Positions 25,668 through 35,243 of a stretch of DNA of 64,000 bases are shown here, in pieces (position 1 is the first letter of the stretch; each line of letters begins with the position of its first letter). The notes under the pieces are model-generated. The model made no database searches, was not told the origin of the DNA, and worked only from the letters and a program-made list of their open reading frames with translations. This DNA is from Silanimonas sp. (GTDB taxonomy: Bacteria > Pseudomonadota > Gammaproteobacteria > Xanthomonadales > Xanthomonadaceae): NCBI GenBank assembly GCA_018334015.1, contig JAGXTI010000020.1, positions 1-64,000 on the forward strand, in the 5' to 3' direction. The position numbers and the translations under genes were made by a program.

Positions 25668-28154
25668 TCAGGCCGCAGCCGGGCGGCCTCGCCGCGACCA
25701 GCGCAGGATCGCCGGCAACAGCAGCACCGCGCCCAGCATGTTGGCGAGGAAGAAGAAGCTGAGCAGGATGCCCATGTCGGCCTGGAACTGCAGGGCGGAG
25801 AAGATCCAGGTGCCGACACCGATGGCCAGGGTCGCGCCGGTGAACAGCACGGCCGCGCCGGTCAGCTTGAGCGCCATGAAGTAGGCCTCGGAGATCGACC
25901 AGCCGCGGTCGAGGAACTCGCGCATCCGGCTGTAGACGTAGATCGCGTAGTCGACACCGATGCCCACGCCGAGCGCCGCCACCGGCAGAGTGTTGACCTT
26001 CAGGCCGATGCCCATCTGCGCCATCAAAGCATTGCCAAGCAGGGTGACGATGATGAGCGGGGTGATGATGGCGATGGTCGCACCCAGCGAGCGGTAGGTC
26101 AGCAGCACGAGGCCCACCACCGCCGCATAGACCCAGAGCATCATCGGCAGTTGGGCATCCGCGACCTTGTCGTTGGTCGCCGCCATCACGCCGGCGCTGC
26201 CCGCGGCCAGCCGCAGGTTCAGAGCGTCGCTGTGGAATTCCTCGCCGGCCGCCGCGGCCTCGGCCGCACGCTCGGCGAGTTGGATGCGCAGGTTCACGCT
26301 GGGTCCGGCGAAGGCATCGTTGGCCTCGCGGAAGGCTTTGACCGCCTCGACCACACGGTTGATGGTGGTGGCCTTGTGGTCGGTGAGGAAGGCGGTGATC
26401 GCCATCGCCGAGCAATCGGTGTTGAGCAGGCCGGTGTCGGTCTCGAAGCCCTGGGTGGCCACCCGCAGATCGTCGGGGTTGCGCGGAAGCTCGCGCCAGC
26501 GCAGCGAACCTTCGTTCCAGCCGGCGTTCACCACCTTGGCGGCGGTCGGCAGGCTGATGACCTGCTGCACGCCCTCGACGTTCTGCAGGTGCCAGGCCAG
26601 GCGGCTGATGGTCTCCATCACCGGATAGCTCTGGGTGCAGGCATCGGGCCGCGCCTCGGCGACGATGGTGATGGCATCGACACTCAAGGCGAAGTGCTCG
26701 TTGATGCGGATGGCGTCCTGATTGAAGCGCGCCTCGGGGCGCAATTCCGGCACGCCGGCCTGGCTGTCGCCGACCTGCAGGCCCTGCCCGCCGACATAGC
26801 CGAGCGCGGCAAGGCCGGCCGCCAGCACCAGCATCGCCGTCGCCGGGCCACGCTCGGTGAGGCGGGTGAGGGTGCGCCAGACGCCGTCGTAGCGGTCCAG
26901 CCCGGCCAGCTTGCGGGCCCGGGTCTTGGCCGCGTTGCGGTAGTCGATGTAGGACAGCAGGATCGGCAACAGGATCAGGTTGGTGAGGATGACGAGGCCC
27001 ACACCGATCGCGGCGGTCATCGCCAGTTCGCGGATGATCTGGATCGGGATCAGCAGGATGGTGAGAAAGCCCGCCACGTCCGAGGCCAGCGCCGCCGAGC
27101 CCGGCACCAGCAGCTTGCCGAAGGCACGCCGCGCCGAATCGAGCGGCGAGAAGCCGGAACCGGTGCGGGTGGCATCGAGCACCTCGCCGCCGAACAGCCG
27201 TTCGTTCACCCAGCCGTTGATCATCTGCACGCCGTGGCTGACGCCGATGGCGAACACCAGGAAAGGGGTCAGGATGTTCATCGGGTCGATGCCGAACCCG
27301 AGCAGGCGCAAGGTGCCGAGGGTCCAGACCACCGCCACCAGCGCCGAGACCACACCCAGCACCGCGAGCTTGATCGAGCCGCTGTAGAAGGTGAGCAGCA
27401 GCAGCGTGAGCAGCACCGTGATGAAGAAGAACAGCACCACCGAACGTGCGCCCTCGGCGATGTCGCCCACCACCTTGGCGAAACCGATGATGTGGACGGT
27501 GTGGTGCTCGTCCTCGTAGGCGGTGCGGATCGCCTCCAGCTGGGCGGCGATCGCCTGGTAGTCGAGCTTCTGGCCCTCGGCCTCGGGCACCAGTTCGGCG
27601 GCGACCATGGCGCCGGTCCAGTCCTTGGCGACCAGTCGGCCGACAATGCCGGCCTTGACGATGTTGGAGCGGATGGCGGTGAAATCGGCTTCGCTGGCGA
27701 CGAAGCCCTCGACGTTCGGCGTGAAGGTGTCGGGGATGACGTTGCCGCCGGCGAAACCGTCCTCGACCACCTCGACGAAACGCACGTTCGGGGTGAACAG
27801 GGAACGCACGCGGGCGTCGTCGACCGCCTCGATCGCCATGGTGTCGCGGGTGACCTTCTCCAGCACCTGCATGAAGCGCTGGTTGAAGATGTCGCCATCG
27901 CGCGCCATCACCGCGATCAGCACGCGGTTGGCTCCGCCGAACTCCTTCTCGTAGTCGAGAAAGGTCTGCATGTACTCGTGGGTCAGCGGGATCTGCTTGC
28001 GGAAGCCCGCGTCCACGCGCAACTGCGTGGCGAAGAACACCATCACCACCGAGATCACGGCGATGGCGAACAACAGGTGGGGGCGGAAGCCGAACACGAA
28101 GCGGTCGGCACCGCGGTGGAACGTGCCCATGGGCGGCATCGAATCAGAAGGCAT
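25668..28154 (-). CDS. MMPL/RND-superfamily transporter of the DUF1302-DUF1329 operon
   Basis: About 828 residues. Two repeats of one TM, a periplasmic domain and a five-TM bundle. The first bundle has LTPFLVFAIGVSHGVQMING and the second ALGVGIGVDYAIYVYSRMRE, the MMPL-type TM4/TM10 signatures, rather than those of drug RND pumps. Relatives handle lipids, hopanoids or other hydrophobic molecules. The start is one of several ATG codons (28154, 28139, 28130); 28154 overlaps the upstream stop by 11 bases. It is the last gene of a four-gene operon and the presumed energy-coupled inner-membrane part. Confidence 0.83.
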   Translation of the reverse strand: MPSDSMPPMGTFHRGADRFVFGFRPHLLFAIAVISVVMVFFATQLRVDAGFRKQIPLTHEYMQTFLDYEKEFGGANRVLIAVMARDGDIFNQRFMQVLEKVTRDTMAIEAVDDARVRSLFTPNVRFVEVVEDGFAGGNVIPDTFTPNVEGFVASEADFTAIRSNIVKAGIVGRLVAKDWTGAMVAAELVPEAEGQKLDYQAIAAQLEAIRTAYEDEHHTVHIIGFAKVVGDIAEGARSVVLFFFITVLLTLLLLTFYSGSIKLAVLGVVSALVAVVWTLGTLRLLGFGIDPMNILTPFLVFAIGVSHGVQMINGWVNERLFGGEVLDATRTGSGFSPLDSARRAFGKLLVPGSAALASDVAGFLTILLIPIQIIRELAMTAAIGVGLVILTNLILLPILLSYIDYRNAAKTRARKLAGLDRYDGVWRTLTRLTERGPATAMLVLAAGLAALGYVGGQGLQVGDSQAGVPELRPEARFNQDAIRINEHFALSVDAITIVAEARPDACTQSYPVMETISRLAWHLQNVEGVQQVISLPTAAKVVNAGWNEGSLRWRELPRNPDDLRVATQGFETDTGLLNTDCSAMAITAFLTDHKATTINRVVEAVKAFREANDAFAGPSVNLRIQLAERAAEAAAAGEEFHSDALNLRLAAGSAGVMAATNDKVADAQLPMMLWVYAAVVGLVLLTYRSLGATIAIITPLIIVTLLGNALMAQMGIGLKVNTLPVAALGVGIGVDYAIYVYSRMREFLDRGWSISEAYFMALKLTGAAVLFTGATLAIGVGTWIFSALQFQADMGILLSFFFLANMLGAVLLLPAILRWSRRGRPAAA

Positions 28155-29232
28155 GCACGCCCACTCCCTTTTCACCGATCAGAAGGAAACCGCCCTCGAC
28201 AGGCAGTGCCGAGGACAGCACCGGCGTCTCGCCGGCCGGGGTCTGAAACACCGACTGCCGGAAAGGCGAAATCGCATCGGGGCGATGCAGCAGCAGGCCC
28301 TCGTTGCCGACCAGCAAGGCACCGCCGCCCGCGAGCGCCACACCGCCTTGCAGGGTGATCTCGCCGCCGGTGTCGAGCCGCGCCCAGGAATCGCCGGCGT
28401 CGAAGCTCTCGAAAGCATTACCGCGCAGGCCGAAGGCCATCACCTGGCCGCCCGGCCAGGCCAGCAGGCCGAACATCGAGCCGTCGTAGGGGAAGTCGAG
28501 GCGCGCCCACCGTCCGCCACCGTCGCGCGAGCGGAACACCGCGCCGCGCTCGCCGGCGATCAGCAACACGCCCTCGGGCGTGGCCACGATGGCATTGAGG
28601 TGCGGGTCGAGGTCGGCCTCGAGTTCGAGATCCTCGGCGGTGAACAGCCAATCGCCGGCGTCGGTGGCCGGCGCATCATCGACCGCTTCCGGGGCGGCGG
28701 CCGGGGCCGGCAGCTTGATCGCCGTCCAGGTCAAGCCGCCGTCGTCGGTGCGCAGCAGTAATCCGAAGGCACCGACCGCGAAGCCGCGGCGCGCGTCGAG
28801 GAACAGCAGGTCGAGGATCGGCGAGCCGGCATGCGGGCTCTCGGCCTCGGGGACCCAGAGATCGATGCGCTGGCGGGTCCAGCTGCCGCCGTTGTCGCTG
28901 GAACGCAGGATCTGCCCGCCATGCCCGGCCACCCACAGCTCGCCGTCGGCGGCCGCGATGCTGGTCATCATCAGCCGGGTCGGCAGCCGCAACTGCTCCC
29001 AGTTCGCGCCGTTGTCGATGGACCTGAGCAGGATGCCGCGCTCGCCGACCGCGAAAAGACCGGCCGGGGTGCGGACCAGGTCGATCAGCAGCGCACGGCT
29101 GGCGAGCGGCTTGATCTCGGCATCGAGCAGGGCCGGATCGGCGGCTGGTGGCGACTGCGCGGCCACGAGGCCGGGCAGGCAGAGGGCGGCGAACAGGGCG
29201 ACGTGGCGCAGACCTTGGAGCAAGGGGAGCAT
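28144..29232 (-). CDS. YCF48/BNR-repeat periplasmic protein
   Basis: 362 residues with signal peptide (to about residue 26, LVAAQS). The mature part is a beta-propeller built from about six repeats with RSxDNGxxW/SxDxGxxW cores: RSIDNGANWEQL, RSSDNGGSWTRQ, RTDDGGLTWTAI, RSRDGGGRWARL, ESFDAGDSWARL. This is the photosystem assembly factor YCF48-like fold, used in bacteria as an envelope assembly or adaptor protein. It sits between DUF1329 and MMPL genes, the standard companion set of these families. Role inferred. Confidence 0.82.
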   Translation of the reverse strand: MLPLLQGLRHVALFAALCLPGLVAAQSPPAADPALLDAEIKPLASRALLIDLVRTPAGLFAVGERGILLRSIDNGANWEQLRLPTRLMMTSIAAADGELWVAGHGGQILRSSDNGGSWTRQRIDLWVPEAESPHAGSPILDLLFLDARRGFAVGAFGLLLRTDDGGLTWTAIKLPAPAAAPEAVDDAPATDAGDWLFTAEDLELEADLDPHLNAIVATPEGVLLIAGERGAVFRSRDGGGRWARLDFPYDGSMFGLLAWPGGQVMAFGLRGNAFESFDAGDSWARLDTGGEITLQGGVALAGGGALLVGNEGLLLHRPDAISPFRQSVFQTPAGETPVLSSALPVEGGFLLIGEKGVGVHAF

Positions 29233-29320
29233 GGGGCCCTCAAGAAAACGGGCAGCGCGCCGAGGCGCTGCCCGCGGTGGATGCCCGCGCCGCGACCGGG
29301 AGCCGCGGCACGATGCGACT

Positions 29321-30688
29321 TCAGCGGACGCCGGCGGCGCGCAGGCTCTGCGGCGAGAAATCCGCCGGCGTGGCCGGGTAGCCGAAGTCGAAGGGACGAT
29401 CTTCCTCGTTGTCGAGCAGGCCGGCCAGGTAACGGCCCGACCTCAGATCGTAATGGACCTCGATCGTCGACCAGAAGGTGGGCACCTCGTAGTAGTTGAT
29501 CGACGGGGCCTCCGAGACGCGCCAGATGTTGCCCTGGCCGTCGTAGTGGTCGATCTTGAGGATCTGGTAGCTGTCCTCGTCGAGGTAGAAGGTGCGACGG
29601 CTTTTGATGTGGCGGGCACCGGCGCGGAGACGGGCCTCGACCACCCACACGCGGTGCAGCTCGTAGCGCATGAAGTCGGGGTTGAGGTGGCCGGGCCGGA
29701 CCAGATCGGCGATGCGGGTGTTGTCGCTGTGCGCCTTGTAGGAGTTGTAGGGCACGAACATCTCGCGCTTGCCGACCTTGGTCCACTCGAAGCGGTCCAT
29801 CGCGCCGTTGAACATGTCGGTCATGTCGTTGGTGGCGAGGCCGTCGGAGGCGGTGGCCGGGTTGTCGTGGGCCACGTTCGGCGCGCGCCGGACGCGACGC
29901 TGGCCGGGGTTGTAGATCCAGGCCTGGCGTGGCGCGGCGACGGCGTTGAGGCTTTCATGGACCAAGAGCACCTGGCCGGCCAAGCGGGCCGGGCCGAGCA
30001 CCTCCTGCTTGAAGTACAGCAGGATGTTGTTGATGGTCTCGGTGGTGTTGCCGGGCTTGTAGTAGAGGCCGAGCATGCGCTCGCGCAGGCGGATCAGCTG
30101 GAACTGGCCGGTCGGGGTCGGGGCCACGCGGTTGGCCCAGCGGCGGCCGGAGACGCCCTTGTACTTGAGCTTGTGGTTCCAGATGAGATGGTGGGCGTTC
30201 TGCGGGATCGGGAAGGGGAAGCCCTCGGCGCAGTTCTGCACGCCCTCGCCATCGGCCACCAGCCGGCACTGGGTGGCGTTGCGGCGGGTGAAGTCGTAGA
30301 TCCGCTGCGGGAACGAGGCCGAGCGCCGCGTCGGGTAGACGTCCATGCGGAAGGTCGGGTAGCGCTCGAACATGGCGATCTGGCCCGGGCTCATGTTGGC
30401 CCGGTGCTGCGCCAGATTGGCATGGGTGATCGAGAACTTCGGCCGGTCGGCGGCGAAGGGGTCGGGGTGGAACATGCCGATCCGGAAGTTGGCCGGCGGA
30501 CGGGTGATGCCGCCCTCCCAGGCCGGGATGGTGCCGGCGGCATTGCCGGCCCGCTCGGCGCCCACCGGGGTGAGCGACTGGCCCAGCTGGGCGGCGCGGG
30601 TCGCATCGACCGTCGCCAGGGCAACGCCGGCCGACAGGGCCAGCGCGCCGGCAGTGACCGCCAGCGCGGTCTTGTGGATGGTGTTCAT
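29321..30688 (-). CDS. DUF1329 outer-membrane-associated lipoprotein-like protein
   Basis: 455 residues with signal peptide (MNTIHKTALAVTAGALALS ... ALA). DUF1329 covers most of the rest: LTPVGAERAGNAAGTIPAWEGG at the start, PQNAHHLIWNHKLKYKG, QAWIYNPGQRRVRRAP, DRFEWTKVGKREMFVPYNSY and YHLDEDSY-like FYLDEDSYQILKIDHYDGQG. Distant LolA/LolB-like lipid-binding fold is suggested for the family. Start at 30688 since upstream residues do not extend the signal peptide sensibly. It is 31 bp after the DUF1302 gene. Confidence 0.87.
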   Translation of the reverse strand: MNTIHKTALAVTAGALALSAGVALATVDATRAAQLGQSLTPVGAERAGNAAGTIPAWEGGITRPPANFRIGMFHPDPFAADRPKFSITHANLAQHRANMSPGQIAMFERYPTFRMDVYPTRRSASFPQRIYDFTRRNATQCRLVADGEGVQNCAEGFPFPIPQNAHHLIWNHKLKYKGVSGRRWANRVAPTPTGQFQLIRLRERMLGLYYKPGNTTETINNILLYFKQEVLGPARLAGQVLLVHESLNAVAAPRQAWIYNPGQRRVRRAPNVAHDNPATASDGLATNDMTDMFNGAMDRFEWTKVGKREMFVPYNSYKAHSDNTRIADLVRPGHLNPDFMRYELHRVWVVEARLRAGARHIKSRRTFYLDEDSYQILKIDHYDGQGNIWRVSEAPSINYYEVPTFWSTIEVHYDLRSGRYLAGLLDNEEDRPFDFGYPATPADFSPQSLRAAGVR

Positions 30689-30719
30689 TCGGTTCCTCCA
30701 GGGGATCACGGGTGGCGGA

Positions 30720-32738
30720 TCAGAAGGCGTAGCGGACGCTGACCGAGGCGAAATCGCGGTCGGCGATCTGGTTGAAGGGTTCGCCGCCCGAGAACGAGGT
30801 CCAAGCGAGGTCGAAGATCCAACGGTTGAGGAAGTTGAATTCGGCGCCGAGGGTCAGCGACTTGCGGCCTTCGAGGAAGTTGCCGCCCGGGCCGGGGGTG
30901 ATGCCGTCGACGTCATGGTTGAAGGCGAGGCGCGGAGAGAAGGTGAAGGCCGTGCCGAGGAAGCTGTTGTAGTCGGCGCGGACCGCCAGCCGGTAGCCCC
31001 AGGAAAAGTCGGTCGGGAAGCCGCCGGTGAGGGTCTGCGGGTTGCGGGCGCAGCCAAGGAAGGCCGGGCTGGCCACGCTGCCGATCGGCGCGGCGACAAG
31101 GTCACGGACCGAGCAGCCGCCGCCGGTGTCGGTGCCCTCGCCCTCGTAGCGCAGCACGCTGTGGTCGGGCAGGTCGACCTGGGTCCAGCCGACTTCGGCG
31201 ACGGTGGCGATCTGGTCGGCACCCAGTGCCTGGCTGAAGACCTTGGTGAAGGTCATCTGCACCTGGGTCATCTCGTGCTCGCGCCAGCCGCGCACTTCCT
31301 GACCGAAGGAGGCGACACCGAGCTGGCTTCCGAAACGCAGGCCGGGAACCGGGATCAGGGCGTTGAGCGGGGTCAGCGCGGCGAACAGCAGCTCGACGTC
31401 ATCGACCTGGAAGGGCGCGTTCGGGCGGTAGCTCCACTCGCCCTGCCAGGCGATGCCGCCGGGCAGCATGGTGTTCCAGGACAGGCCGTAGAGCCGGATG
31501 TCCTCCGGGTACTCGACGAAGAAGCGGCCGGTGCTGGCGGCCGGGCCGGTCACCGCGCGGCCCGAGATCAGGGGCAGGCGGCTGTGGTAGTTGATGAAGA
31601 AGAAGCCGAACTCGGTCTCGTTGAGGGCTTCGGCGAACCAGCGCACGGCCGCACCGTACTGGCCGTCGTCGCGGGCGTTGCGGTTCGGGTCGCGGGCGAC
31701 CGCGCCACCGCAGCCGATGCTGGCGATGGCGGCGTTGGTGATGCCCGGGGGCAGGTTGGTGAAGTCGAGATCGGTGTTGGCGAAGCCGGCCGGACCGCCG
31801 AAGCAGGTGGCGAAGAAGCGCTCGGGGTTGTCGACCGGCTGCGGCACGGTGCCGAAGCCCAGCATCACGTAGGTGCCGCCCGGTGTGGCGAAATCGTTGG
31901 AACTGAAATAGGTGCCGGCGGCGTCGATCTCGATCTCCTCGAACTCGAAGAGGTAGAAGGCTTCGACGGCGACGTTCTCGGTGAGATTGAAGGTGCCCCA
32001 CACCGAATCGACCGGCAGGAAGGCCTCGCGCAGCTCGGCACCGGCCACGCGCAGTGCCGAGAGGTCGAGCGGGTTGACGACATTGATGCCGTTCTGGATG
32101 AAGGTGCTCTCGCCCCAGCTGATGACCTGACGACCAAGGCGCACGGTGCCGCTCTGCTCACCGACGCTGAAGTCGCGGAAGACGAAGGCGTCGAGCATGC
32201 GGAAGCGCTCGCCGATGCGATCGCGCGCCTCGCGCGAGAGGTCGGCACGTTCGGCGTTCTCGAAGTCGTAGAAGTAGGTGGCGCGGGCGAAGGCACCCCA
32301 GTCGCGCCAGTCCAGCTTCATCTCGGTGGTGATCTTGAAGGTGTTGGCGATGGGATCGCCCTTGTCGTACTTCAGGTTGCCGTCATCGCGGTTGACCGAG
32401 AAGCGGCCGATCGCCGCGGCCTGGGCGGCCGAGCCAGGGAAGCCGGCGGCGCAGGCCGGGAAGGGGTTGGCCATCGAGGGCGGCGGGATCGGCACGCCGG
32501 GCACGGCCTGGTTCTGTGCGCAGATCAGCGGATTGAACTGGGCCTTGCCGATCAGGTCGGGGTCCTGTTCCTGAGTCCGCCACGAGTAGCCGTAGGAAAT
32601 AGTGGTGTCGATGCTGCCGGTCAGGTCGCCGCGGCTGAACTCGAAGGCTTCGGCCTTGGGGGCCAGCAGGGCGAGTGCCACGGCCGCCGCCAGCGGGGCG
32701 AGCGCGATGCCGCTGCGCAGGGAGGGATTGGAGGTCAT
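30720..32738 (-). CDS. DUF1302 outer-membrane protein
   Basis: 672 residues. Signal peptide cleaved near APKAEAFEFS (residue 31). The mature chain alternates amphipathic strands and ends with the outer-membrane signature Phe (FASVSVRYAF). DUF1302 marks: GDLTGSIDTTISYGYSWRTQ, RLGRQVISWGESTFIQNGINV, NPLDLSALRVAGAELREAFLPV. Members are predicted beta-barrels linked with hydrophobic-compound use (steroids, alkanes, aromatic compounds). It is the first gene of the operon with a promoter 119 bp upstream. Confidence 0.87.
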   Translation of the reverse strand: MTSNPSLRSGIALAPLAAAVALALLAPKAEAFEFSRGDLTGSIDTTISYGYSWRTQEQDPDLIGKAQFNPLICAQNQAVPGVPIPPPSMANPFPACAAGFPGSAAQAAAIGRFSVNRDDGNLKYDKGDPIANTFKITTEMKLDWRDWGAFARATYFYDFENAERADLSREARDRIGERFRMLDAFVFRDFSVGEQSGTVRLGRQVISWGESTFIQNGINVVNPLDLSALRVAGAELREAFLPVDSVWGTFNLTENVAVEAFYLFEFEEIEIDAAGTYFSSNDFATPGGTYVMLGFGTVPQPVDNPERFFATCFGGPAGFANTDLDFTNLPPGITNAAIASIGCGGAVARDPNRNARDDGQYGAAVRWFAEALNETEFGFFFINYHSRLPLISGRAVTGPAASTGRFFVEYPEDIRLYGLSWNTMLPGGIAWQGEWSYRPNAPFQVDDVELLFAALTPLNALIPVPGLRFGSQLGVASFGQEVRGWREHEMTQVQMTFTKVFSQALGADQIATVAEVGWTQVDLPDHSVLRYEGEGTDTGGGCSVRDLVAAPIGSVASPAFLGCARNPQTLTGGFPTDFSWGYRLAVRADYNSFLGTAFTFSPRLAFNHDVDGITPGPGGNFLEGRKSLTLGAEFNFLNRWIFDLAWTSFSGGEPFNQIADRDFASVSVRYAF

Positions 32739-32856
32739 CGGTGCTTCCTCGGTACGGGAACGTGGACGGTGGTGCCCCGGTCCGGTGGGGCGGTCAGCGA
32801 GTCTCCGGATCTGCCCCGGCTTTAGAGGAAAAACTCGAAAACCGGGCTCCCGGCCA

Positions 32857-32885
32857 TATTAAGAGCCTGTTACGCGAGAAGGCAA
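32857..32885 (-). promoter_or_regulatory. Promoter of the DUF1302-DUF1329-YCF48-MMPL operon
   Basis: Reading leftward, TTGCCT (32885-32880) and TTAATA (32862-32857) with exactly 17 bp between them, in a locally AT-rich stretch of an otherwise GC-rich region. The leader to the DUF1302 start is about 110 nt, long enough for post-transcriptional control. Confidence 0.6.
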
Positions 32886-32921
32886 TGCTCTGGCGTACGG
32901 ACCGACGCTTGCTGCACTGCG

Positions 32922-33752
32922 TCACGCCCGGCGCGGGAAATCGGCCGCCACCGGCCGGAAGCCGCGCGGCGCCCATCCGAGCCGCTCCCGGGCCGGAGTG
33001 GCGTCGAAAACCAGGTCCTCGCCCAGCCGGGCCAACGCCCCCCAGCCCCCCGCCCGCCCGACAGCGGCCAGCCCGCGCCAAGGCAGCGGCCAGAGCCGGC
33101 AGTCCGGCGCGGCGGCGGCCACGGTGCGGCGCAGCAGCGTCCCGAAGGGCAGACTCTCGCCACCCGGCAGGTCGAAGCCGCCCTCGGCCGCAGGGCCCAG
33201 GCTCAGGGCCCGCAGGGCCAGTGCCGCCAGATCGCCCACATGCACCGGCTGCCGGCGGCCCGGGGCGGCCAGTGGCAGCGGCAGAAGCGGCCAGCGCCGC
33301 GCCCAGCCGGCCACCCGGCTGAGGGTGGCGTCGCGACCCACGCCCCAGACCAGGGTCGGGCGCAGCACGGTGAGCCGTCCGCCCGAACGCTTCTGACTCA
33401 CTGCAAGACTTTCCTCGGCGCAGGCCAGACGCTGCGCCAGCGTGCGTTCGCTGGGGTCGGGCGAAGCGGCCTTGGCCCAGCGGCTGGTGGAGCCGAAGGC
33501 CAGCACATGGTCGGCGCGGATCCGGCCTGCGACCATCGCTTCGGCAAGCCGGTCGAGCGGGCCCAGCGAAAGCACGGCCGCGAACGCCGGCCCGGTCTGG
33601 AAGCTGGCGAGATCACCGGTCTGCCAGACGACACCGGGCCGCGGTGGCGAGGTGGGCTGCCGGCTCAAGGCCAGAGCGGGCATCGGCAGCGCGGCGGTAT
33701 CGAGCAGCTCGCCGATCTGCCCGCTGAGCCCGAGAATGAGCAGGGCCGGCAT
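32922..33752 (-). CDS. NAD(P)-binding epimerase/dehydratase-like protein
   Basis: 276 residues of Rossmann fold. The N-terminal nucleotide loop is LILGLSGQIGELL (GxSGxxG), later segments are AFGSTSRWAKA, VLRPTLVWGVGRD and QPVHVGDLAALALRAL, as in short atypical SDR epimerases such as the YeeZ/YfcH-like group. The usual YxxxK active-site pair is not evident, so enzymatic activity is uncertain. It lies 19 bp after lpdA in the same direction; the link to pyruvate dehydrogenase is probably only positional. Confidence 0.75.
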   Translation of the reverse strand: MPALLILGLSGQIGELLDTAALPMPALALSRQPTSPPRPGVVWQTGDLASFQTGPAFAAVLSLGPLDRLAEAMVAGRIRADHVLAFGSTSRWAKAASPDPSERTLAQRLACAEESLAVSQKRSGGRLTVLRPTLVWGVGRDATLSRVAGWARRWPLLPLPLAAPGRRQPVHVGDLAALALRALSLGPAAEGGFDLPGGESLPFGTLLRRTVAAAAPDCRLWPLPWRGLAAVGRAGGWGALARLGEDLVFDATPARERLGWAPRGFRPVAADFPRRA

Positions 33753-33771
33753 GGGGCCGCGGCGCTCGCGC

Positions 33772-35235
33772 TCAGGCGACCGGTTTCGGCCGCTTCGGCA
33801 GGTAGAGGTCGGTGATGCTGCCCTCGGCCACTTCCGCCGCCATCGCCACGGTTTCGATCAGGGTCGGGTGCGGGTGGATGGTGTGGGCGATGTCGCCCAC
33901 CTCCGCGCCCATCTCGATGGCCAGTGCCACTTCGCCGATCAGATCACCGGCGTTGGTGCCGACGATGCCACCGCCGATCACCCGCTGGGTCGCGGCGTCC
34001 AGAATCAGCTTGGTGAGCCCTTCGGTGCGGCCGTTGCCGATGGCGCGGCCCGAGGCCGCCCACGGGAAACTGCCAACCTCGATGGCGAGGCCCTTGGCCT
34101 TGGCCTCGGCCTCGGTGACGCCGACCCAGGCCACTTCCGGGTCGGTGTAGGCCACCGAGGGAATGACCCGTGCCACCCACTCGCGTTTTTCGCCGGCGGC
34201 AACCTCGGCGGCGAGCTTGCCCTCGTGCGTGGCCTTGTGCGCGAGCATCGGCTGGCCGACCAGATCGCCGATGGCGAAGATGTGCGGCACGTTCGTGCGC
34301 ATCTGCCGGTCGACCGGAATGAAACCACGCTCGCTCACCTGCACGCCGGCTTTCTCGGCGGCAAGCTTGCCGCCGTTCGGACTGCGCCCCACCGCCACCA
34401 ACACGCGGTCAAAGCGCATCGGTCCGGGTGCTTTTGTGCCTTCGAAGCGCGCCTGCAGGCCGTCCTTCTGGGTGTGCACCTCGGCCACCCGGGTGTCGAG
34501 GTGCACGGCCACCCCACGGCCCTTCAGCAGCTTGGCGAGCGGCTTGAGCAGATCGGGATCGGCACCCGGCATCAATTGGGGCCCCAGTTCCACCACGGTG
34601 ACCGCGCTGCCCAGGCCCGCGTAGACGCAGGCCATCTCCAGGCCGATGATGCCGCCGCCGACCACCAGCAGGCTCTGGGGGATGTCGGCCAGTTGCAGGG
34701 CATCGGTCGAATCCATCACCCGCGGGTCGTCCCAGGGAAAACCCGGCAGCTTCACCGGCTGCGAGCCGGCGGCGATGATCGCCTGCTCGAAGACGAGGCG
34801 CTGCGTGCCGTCGGCGGTGGCGATGTCCAGCTCATGCGGCGAGACGAAGGCCGCGCTTCCGGTGACGACCCGCACCTGGCGTTGCTGGGCCATGCCGGCC
34901 AAGCCTTTGGTGAGCGTGCCGATCACTTTGTTCTTGTGAGCGCGCAGGGTGTCGACGTCGATGCGGGGCGGACCAAAGCTCACGCCGACGGCGTCCATGT
35001 GCTTGGCTTCCTGGATCACCGCGGCGGTGTGCAGCAGGGCCTTCGAGGGAATGCAGCCGACGTTCAAGCAGACCCCGCCCAGCGTCGGGTAACGCTCGAC
35101 GAGCACGACGTCGAGGCCAAGGTCGGCGGCGCGGAAAGCCGCGGTGTAGCCGCCGGGCCCGGCACCGATCACCACCAGCCGGCAGCGCAGCGGAGCGTTC
35201 GAGGAGGAAGCGGTGGATGCCTGGGGGTGGGCCAT
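33772..35235 (-). CDS. lpdA: Dihydrolipoyl dehydrogenase (E3)
   Basis: 487 residues. FAD site VVIGAGPGGYTAAFRAADLG, redox disulfide in GGVCLNVGCIPSK, NAD site LVVGGGIIGLEMACVYAGLG, second FAD segment FAIGDLVGQPMLAHKA, and the His-Glu pair in IHPHPTLIETVAMAAE. It reoxidises the lipoyl groups of AceF, made from the gene 8 bp upstream. An N-terminal Ser/Ala-rich tail of about 16 residues precedes the FAD domain; no lipoyl domain is fused here, unlike some xanthomonad E3 proteins. Confidence 0.96.
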   Translation of the reverse strand: MAHPQASTASSSNAPLRCRLVVIGAGPGGYTAAFRAADLGLDVVLVERYPTLGGVCLNVGCIPSKALLHTAAVIQEAKHMDAVGVSFGPPRIDVDTLRAHKNKVIGTLTKGLAGMAQQRQVRVVTGSAAFVSPHELDIATADGTQRLVFEQAIIAAGSQPVKLPGFPWDDPRVMDSTDALQLADIPQSLLVVGGGIIGLEMACVYAGLGSAVTVVELGPQLMPGADPDLLKPLAKLLKGRGVAVHLDTRVAEVHTQKDGLQARFEGTKAPGPMRFDRVLVAVGRSPNGGKLAAEKAGVQVSERGFIPVDRQMRTNVPHIFAIGDLVGQPMLAHKATHEGKLAAEVAAGEKREWVARVIPSVAYTDPEVAWVGVTEAEAKAKGLAIEVGSFPWAASGRAIGNGRTEGLTKLILDAATQRVIGGGIVGTNAGDLIGEVALAIEMGAEVGDIAHTIHPHPTLIETVAMAAEVAEGSITDLYLPKRPKPVA

Positions 35236-35243
35236 TGTCGGAC

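Noticed and set aside
26151-32825. Long rightward open frames (735, 720 and 817 codons) opposite the DUF1302-MMPL operon
   Set aside because: They mirror the leftward genes in antisense frames of GC-rich DNA; their translations are His/Gly/Ala/Arg-rich without domains, while the leftward frames have signal peptides and family motifs.
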